From NCBI GenBank assembly GCA_041855385.1, contig JBHAEC010000011.1, positions 1 through 10,799 on the forward strand: 10,799 bases of DNA, written 5' to 3'. The notes below the pieces were generated by a model, which was given only the letters and a program-made list of their open reading frames with translations, ran no database searches and had not been told where the DNA came from. Position numbers and translations under genes: made by a program. Below are positions 6,856 through 10,799 of this stretch, piece after piece (the first letter of the stretch is position 1; every line of letters starts with the position of its first letter). The DNA is from JBHAEC01 sp041855385. GTDB taxonomy: Bacteria > Bacillota > Negativicutes > Veillonellales > Veillonellaceae.

Positions 6856-9002
6856 TACATCATCCCCTTCCGTGCTTGCAAGTCAGTTAAGATTTGATAG
6901 CAATTTGCCTTCACGTGAACAAAATCGTCCACTCCGGACTCCAGGTAGGTATCTACCATGTCCTTTGCCGGTGCTCCGGCCAAGAATAGCTTTACTCCCG
7001 GCATTAATTCTTTTACGCGTTTTGCCAATGGAGGTACCAATTCCGGATAAGTAGCATCGGTAGAACAAATTACTACCACATCCGCTTTGCTGTCTGCTGC
7101 TGCTTGCGCCGCTTCATCCGTCGTAGGGAATCCGTCGTTTTTAAGCACTTCAAATGCCGCTACCTCCATAAAGCCTGTACTAAAGTCTGCACGAGGTTTA
7201 TGTTGAGGAATTTTACCCATATTTGCCAAGAACACTTTTACATTATCGCCTGTTTTTGCCTTATAGGCTTCCGTGCGCATGCGAAGTTCTTCAAACCGCT
7301 CTGTCCAGCGGTGTGGTGTAATAGCGGTAACTTCCTCAGATTCCACATCCATTGCACTCAATGCTTCGCGGATAGTTCCTATAGTCGCACCGGAAAGATA
7401 AGCATTTCGAATCGCTTCAAACAATGCCCCCGCATCACCGGCAGATTTAAAGAGTGCTTTTATCTCATCAAAATATGCCTTTGCATCACGGTCTTTTACA
7501 TAATTTTGTACATCGCTGAGCCGGATGCGATGCAGTTCATCCTGATCTTCTGTCCGTGGCTCCAACAGTACTTCCGTCATGTTAGGATACATATTGTTCC
7601 CTACTGCTACGTCAGATCGAACCTCAAGTGCTTTAAATCTCTTTTGCAGTATCGCATCAACGGAAGCTTGTACCTTTCCGCTCTTAAGCCCTTCTATAAT
7701 ACCGCCTTCATTCTCCACTTCCTGTACCAGTGCCCATACTTTTTCCTGTAGCTGCTGTGCCAGTGTTTCAATATACCAAGATCCTCCTGCCGGATCTACC
7801 GGTTGGCGTAGCTCGAACTCATCCTGCATCATAACCTGCATATTGCGGGCAATACGGCGAGAGAATACATCTCCTTTGCGGATTGGCGCATCAAAGCAAG
7901 AAATTTCCAGACTGTCGAGGCCGCCCACAACACCTGAAAAAGCCTGTGTCGTATCGCGAAGCATATTTACATAAGGATCATATACCGTCTTGGTAAAAGC
8001 TGCTGTTTTACCATGAACATACATATGCTGTGCCTCTTCATCGCCACCGAAAGATTCTACCACAAAGGACCAAAGTGCACGAAGAACACGGAGCTTGGCA
8101 ATTTCCATAAAGAAGTTTGCTCCAATAGAAACTTCAAAGCTCATTTGTTTTGTAATATCCGAAATAGCAAAGCCTCTTCTTTGCATTCCTCGAACATAGA
8201 AAATAGCCGTGCTAAGCATGTACGCAAGCTCTTCCACATCCGATGCTCCGCCATTTGCATACACTTCTCCACTCACCACTATAGTACGCAATTTGGGCGT
8301 CATGGTTTTAGCAAATGTCATGACATGTGCCATTTCATCTAAGAGGGCATCCAGAGATCCGTAATTCTTGCCATAGCGAGCAAGAGTTCCTACCGGATCC
8401 GCTCCTACCGTACCTTTAAGGACTTCCGGTTTGCCGCCATTTGCTTTTACTGCTGCTACCAGTAATGCCAAAATAGACAGAGATGATGCACCGGTCAAGA
8501 GATATACAGGATATTTTTCAAAATCTAATCCTTCGATTAAATCGGACATATCCTGCAAGGTAGTAACGGATACTCCGCCCTCCCCTAAAATCTCCGCATT
8601 CGTTGCATCTACATTGTGTTTCGTTGCTTCATCAAGGGAAATATTATATACTGTCGTTCCTTTACTGATTTCAAACTTTAATAATTCATTACACTCTTTT
8701 GGCAAAGTAGCATCACATTTCTGGGAAATTCCCCAAGCTTCTGCAATGTAGCCGCTTACCTTAGAGCCGCGAAGAAACTCGGCCATGCCGGGGAATGCGC
8801 CTTTTGCCTTTTCCGCCCTGGAGCGCTCCAATGTATAAATCGGCTCCAGAGTAATCCCTTCATATGTGGGAGTAAACATTTTCTTTTCAAAAATGCCGCC
8901 TTTTAGCGCCTTCTCCACTTCCACCTTCCATTCATCATAGGTGGGAATGGAAAATTCATCAAAATTGACCGTAGGGTACTGCACTTCTTTTTCTTCCATC
9001 AT
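6855..9002 (-). CDS. mutA: Methylmalonyl-CoA mutase small (non-catalytic) subunit
   Basis: This encodes 715 residues, the partner of MutB in the heterodimeric mutase. It has the same two-domain plan, a TIM barrel followed by a degenerate B12-type domain (about 588-715), but it is catalytically empty. At the place of the MutB SGYHMQEAGA block it reads SGEVYANGGAS (near 245), so the catalytic His is missing. The DxHxxG cobalamin motif is replaced by IPQHKPR (near 598-604). These losses are normal for MutA. The open frame extends 45 codons further to 9137, but that stretch runs through the attenuator hairpin and has no usable initiation site. AAGGAGGAG directly precedes ATGATG at 9002/8999, so translation starts there. 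It is the first gene of the riboswitch-controlled operon mutA-mutB-meaB. Confidence 0.96.
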   Translation of the reverse strand: MMEEKEVQYPTVNFDEFSIPTYDEWKVEVEKALKGGIFEKKMFTPTYEGITLEPIYTLERSRAEKAKGAFPGMAEFLRGSKVSGYIAEAWGISQKCDATLPKECNELLKFEISKGTTVYNISLDEATKHNVDATNAEILGEGGVSVTTLQDMSDLIEGLDFEKYPVYLLTGASSLSILALLVAAVKANGGKPEVLKGTVGADPVGTLARYGKNYGSLDALLDEMAHVMTFAKTMTPKLRTIVVSGEVYANGGASDVEELAYMLSTAIFYVRGMQRRGFAISDITKQMSFEVSIGANFFMEIAKLRVLRALWSFVVESFGGDEEAQHMYVHGKTAAFTKTVYDPYVNMLRDTTQAFSGVVGGLDSLEISCFDAPIRKGDVFSRRIARNMQVMMQDEFELRQPVDPAGGSWYIETLAQQLQEKVWALVQEVENEGGIIEGLKSGKVQASVDAILQKRFKALEVRSDVAVGNNMYPNMTEVLLEPRTEDQDELHRIRLSDVQNYVKDRDAKAYFDEIKALFKSAGDAGALFEAIRNAYLSGATIGTIREALSAMDVESEEVTAITPHRWTERFEELRMRTEAYKAKTGDNVKVFLANMGKIPQHKPRADFSTGFMEVAAFEVLKNDGFPTTDEAAQAAADSKADVVVICSTDATYPELVPPLAKRVKELMPGVKLFLAGAPAKDMVDTYLESGVDDFVHVKANCYQILTDLQARKGMM

Positions 9003-9007
9003 TTTCT

Positions 9008-9014
9008 CCTCCTT
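9008..9014 (-). promoter_or_regulatory. Ribosome binding site fixing the mutA start
   Basis: AAGGAGG on the minus strand lies five bases before the ATG at 9002 and eight before the adjacent in-frame ATG at 8999. Either gives a product starting MEEKEVQYP or with one additional Met. It rules out the longer open frame that begins at 9137. Confidence 0.85.
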
Positions 9015-9054
9015 GAAATTTTTTAAAGCTACTCCTTTCTTAAGATTTTGGTAA

Positions 9055-9087
9055 ATAAAAAATGTCGCTTGCTTATGCAAACGACAT
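9055..9087 (-). terminator. Riboswitch attenuator (intrinsic terminator) upstream of mutA
   Basis: The minus-strand RNA reads AUGUCGUUUGC, loop AUAA, GCAAGCGACAU, then a six-base U run (11-bp stem with one G-U; 9087-9077 with 9072-9062). The G-U pair is an A/C mismatch on the other strand, so the hairpin is meant for the minus strand. It lies between the cobalamin aptamer and the mutA ribosome binding site, which is the arrangement of a transcription-attenuating riboswitch. Confidence 0.9.
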
Positions 9088-9134
9088 GTAATACCGGACA
9101 GTAGAATAAAAAAATTCCGACAAAATCTCCTCCC

Positions 9135-9145
9135 CATCGCTCGCA
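9135..9145 (-). promoter_or_regulatory. Candidate antiterminator strand
   Basis: On the minus strand UGCGAGCGAUG (9145-9135), just after the aptamer, can pair over 11 positions (including G-U pairs) with UGUCGUUUGCA, which contains most of the 5' arm of the attenuator (9086-9076). This would exclude the terminator hairpin. Function is inferred from complementarity only. Confidence 0.5.
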
Positions 9146-9149
9146 GGTT

Positions 9150-9330
9150 TTAACGGTGATTATCAGACAGGCAGTTCTCCTGGCTCCAGAGCGAATACTT
9201 TGTATTCAGTAATGACGCCTTCCCAGTATTCCCAGTGACATCATGCCATTACTACTCTCTGTTACAGTGGCGGGACCGCATCGGCTTGTACCGATTTCTC
9301 TATTAAGTGTTTCCACACCCATCCTATATA
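9150..9330 (-). ncRNA. Cobalamin (B12) riboswitch
   Basis: The minus strand carries the hallmark segments in order. A hairpin AUCGG/CCGAU (9295-9291 with 9284-9280) is followed by GCGGUCCCGCCACUGUAAC, the B12-box region (9279-9261). Next is an outer stem AGUAAUG/CAUUACU (9253-9247 with 9214-9208) enclosing CACUGGG (9237-9231) and UGGGAAGGCG. A peripheral hairpin GAAUAC/GUAUUC follows (9207-9193), and then the 3' core GCCAGGAGAACUGCCUG (9184-9168). Exact ends of P1 are uncertain. It lies in the mutA leader, upstream of a terminator, so it should control transcription of mutA-mutB-meaB in response to cobalamin. Adenosylcobalamin would be the expected ligand because the mutase uses it, but ligand class cannot be proved from these motifs. 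Confidence 0.95.
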
Positions 9331-9378
9331 TGCAATTTTTTCCATATAAAATCTGACTTCTTCGCTTCTTACCAGTTA

Positions 9379-9407
9379 ATCATATCTATTATTACAAGGC
9401 TTGTCAA
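9379..9407 (-). promoter_or_regulatory. Sigma-70 promoter of the mut operon
   Basis: On the minus strand TTGACA (9407-9402) and TATGAT (9384-9379) are separated by exactly 17 bp: a perfect -35 and a five-of-six -10. Transcription would start near 9372, about 45 nt before the riboswitch core, giving a leader of about 370 nt. Confidence 0.8.
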
Positions 9408-9465
9408 TTAAATCTAATGTTATTTTTTCCGTTATGCATTAAAGTTATTATTATTAAAACAGAAT

Positions 9466-9493
9466 AAAAAAGCTCCTTTCCGAAGAAGGAGCT
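9466..9493 (-). terminator. Intrinsic terminator after the CGGC-like gene
   Basis: An 8-bp stem AGCTCCTT/AAGGAGCT (9471-9478 with 9486-9493, 7-nt loop) is followed on the minus strand by a run of six U. It lies about 48 bp after the stop of the CGGC-like gene and separates the MFS/CGGC unit from the mut promoter. The rest of the gap to 9540 is A/T-rich and shows nothing else. Confidence 0.85.
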
Positions 9494-9540
9494 CTGCGCA
9501 TTTATATTTAACTTTAACAATACTTTTTAGTTATATCTTC

Positions 9541-9906
9541 TTATTCTTCCGTTCCACCGACTTTTGATAAAATAATGGCCGGCGCCCCGGTCTTAGCCGA
9601 CACTTCGGATCCATGGGTATATCCAACTACATTAAAATCCTCGGCACAACGCCGTGCAATTGCCTCATAATCAGGGTTCTTGGATCGCGTACAACTGGAT
9701 AAATGGATGGTGTCCACACCTTTTTTCTTAAGCTGAGCCAATTTATGCTCCAAATCCCCACCTGAATGCGTAAGCCCTACAAATTCAATTTCTTCTCCTT
9801 CATAACGCGCAAAAGAATCAATTTTTTTAAGCAGTGCATTGACACAGCCGCCGGACGTGCAGCGTTGCATAGTGTCTTCATTAACTAAAATCGCTATTTT
9901 TTTCAT
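9541..9906 (-). CDS. CGGC-domain-like small protein, probable metal binder
   Basis: This encodes 121 residues resembling CGGC-domain proteins (PF08821), a small cysteine- and histidine-rich family of unknown function thought to bind metal. Matching features are the strand KKIAILVNEDT at the N-terminus, a Cys pair C16/C21 in CTSGGC, the SFARYEGEEIEFVGLTH block, GVDTIHLSSC (63-72), C87 and VVGYTHGSE (93-101). The eponymous central CGGC is replaced by HSGGD (47-51), so a normally cysteine-rich site now offers His47 and Asp51. There is no signal peptide or membrane helix, so it is cytoplasmic. The start at 9906 is chosen because AGGAG (9919-9915) is eight bases upstream; an open frame extends to 9933 without support. 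It follows the MFS gene by 35 bp and probably shares its transcript. The role is unknown. Confidence 0.72.
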   Translation of the reverse strand: MKKIAILVNEDTMQRCTSGGCVNALLKKIDSFARYEGEEIEFVGLTHSGGDLEHKLAQLKKKGVDTIHLSSCTRSKNPDYEAIARRCAEDFNVVGYTHGSEVSAKTGAPAIILSKVGGTEE

Positions 9907-9941
9907 TATTTTTTCTCCTGAAACTACAAACACACTCTTTC

Positions 9942-10799
9942 TTAAGATACATCTTGTCCCGTCAATACATATCGGCGATAAAGGCTAACACCCAATATCC
10001 CTAAGGAAAGTCCCGTAATCAAGAATACATATTGTATGCCCACATAAGTGGTGATTACAGCTGCCACCATTGGGCCCATTACGCCACCCAGCTGATTAAA
10101 AGTGGCAAACAATCCAAATATGCGCCCTCTATAAGATGGAGGAGTTGTGGCCGCCAAAGCGGCGCTAATCAAAGGGGCGATTCCCACGGTAAAAATGCCC
10201 ACCAAAATCTGTAATGCACCGAATCCCCATACACGAGAAGCAAAATACTGGCAAAAAATAAAGCTCCCTGTTCCGAGAATGGCCATTGACATAATCTTAA
10301 AATAACCGTTTCGCTGTCCTAAAGCTCCCCATTTGGCTGACACAAGGGCACCCGCCAAGCCACCGGAACTTAAAACAATGCCTACAAGAGTAGATACTCC
10401 TTCCATAGTTCCCCTTAGCTTTCCTATGTATAAAGCCATAATCGGACTTAACATATTGAGTACCGCCTGTGTAATCAGAGCAATCCACAATAGAGTAAGC
10501 GCCTTAGGATACAGTCGAACTTCTTTAATATCCTCCCAGAGAGAGGAGTCTTCTTTATTCCTGGCGGAATCATCTACTACAAGTTCAGGTTCTTTTACGA
10601 GAAAAATAACCGCTACCGTTACTATTGAAAGCACCAGTCCAGCCAGCAAAAAGGCCGGCCGCATACCAACCCAGCTTTCCATGAGCCCCCCTAATAATGG
10701 GCCTACGACGCCACCTACGATGACTCCCGTTTGATATATCCCTAAAGCCTTCCCTACCTTTTCTTGAGGGACACTAAGGGATACCAGAGACATTCCGGC
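9942..10799 (-). CDS. MFS multidrug efflux-type transporter, DHA1 family (5' end outside window)
   Basis: The last 285 codons of a 12-helix major facilitator protein are present; the frame is still open at the window edge, so roughly the first 110-130 residues are missing. The visible part begins about helix 4 with the VPxxKxGxALG motif. It continues with GVIVGGVVGPLLGG, the motif C (GxxxGPxxGG) of proton-coupled drug antiporters. A charged central loop follows (KEPELVVDDSARNKED region), then six more hydrophobic segments, with PPSYRGRIFG as the second-half signature. Spacing and motifs are like MdtG-type efflux pumps, but substrate cannot be told. The small CGGC-like gene follows 35 bp downstream, which hints that the exported compound may be a metal, metalloid or thiol-reactive agent; that is speculation. 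The promoter lies outside the window. Confidence 0.88.
   Translation of the reverse strand, partial: AGMSLVSLSVPQEKVGKALGIYQTGVIVGGVVGPLLGGLMESWVGMRPAFLLAGLVLSIVTVAVIFLVKEPELVVDDSARNKEDSSLWEDIKEVRLYPKALTLLWIALITQAVLNMLSPIMALYIGKLRGTMEGVSTLVGIVLSSGGLAGALVSAKWGALGQRNGYFKIMSMAILGTGSFIFCQYFASRVWGFGALQILVGIFTVGIAPLISAALAATTPPSYRGRIFGLFATFNQLGGVMGPMVAAVITTYVGIQYVFLITGLSLGILGVSLYRRYVLTGQDVS

Noticed and set aside
7104..7751. 215-codon plus-strand open frame opposite mutA
   Set aside because: It is the complement of a strongly conserved coding region; it has no initiation signal and a Cys/His/Phe-rich nonsense composition.
9003..9137. In-frame 45-codon N-terminal extension of MutA
   Set aside because: It is open by chance through the attenuator hairpin and its T run, begins within the antiterminator strand without a spaced ribosome binding site, and the true site AAGGAGGAG lies right before 9002.
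1..10799. Mobile elements, CRISPR arrays, tRNA and rRNA
   Set aside because: I saw no transposase-like product, long terminal inverted repeats, regularly spaced repeats or tRNA/rRNA signatures on either strand.

Overview
The window looks like a chromosomal segment of an anaerobic, low-to-moderate-GC Firmicute. Strong AGGAGG-type ribosome binding sites, A/T-rich intergenic regions and a terminator-type cobalamin riboswitch point that way. A two-subunit methylmalonyl-CoA mutase operon with its MeaB chaperone fits a propionate-forming member of the Negativicutes (Veillonella/Dialister/Megasphaera-like). That placement is inference from gene content, not from a search.

Layout, left to right. Bases 1-299 are mostly intergenic; they may start with the last codons of a membrane protein and hold a likely promoter for the only complete plus-strand gene, a small FRM2/CinD-type nitroreductase (300-872). 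A near-perfect 19-bp hairpin (909-954) separates it from a convergent minus-strand pair. That pair is an SPFH-domain protein with a C-terminal zinc ribbon (YdjI-like, 3166-2084), followed by a double zinc-ribbon protein with a C-terminal membrane anchor (YdjG-like, 2050-983). In Bacillus subtilis the homologous genes sit with pspA and ydjH in a membrane-stress operon; here only two of the four are present.

The core is the mut operon, minus strand, 9407 to 3439. It has a consensus sigma-70 promoter, a cobalamin riboswitch, an intrinsic attenuator, mutA (catalytically dead small subunit), mutB (B12-binding catalytic subunit), meaB (G-protein chaperone) and an intrinsic terminator. mutA and mutB overlap by one base (TAATG), and the meaB ribosome binding site abuts the mutB stop, so the three are probably translated in a coupled way. 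Together they make and maintain an adenosylcobalamin-dependent mutase that interconverts succinyl-CoA and (R)-methylmalonyl-CoA. No epimerase, decarboxylase or transcarboxylase is in the window.

The right end holds another minus-strand unit: the C-terminal two thirds of a DHA1-type MFS efflux transporter (cut by the window edge), then a small CGGC-domain-like protein that lacks the CGGC motif itself, then a terminator.

The most interesting points are a cobalamin riboswitch in front of a B12-dependent (not B12-independent) enzyme, with a readable candidate antiterminator, and the reduced YdjI/YdjG module with a prion-like linker. I see no phage, IS element, CRISPR array, tRNA or rRNA.
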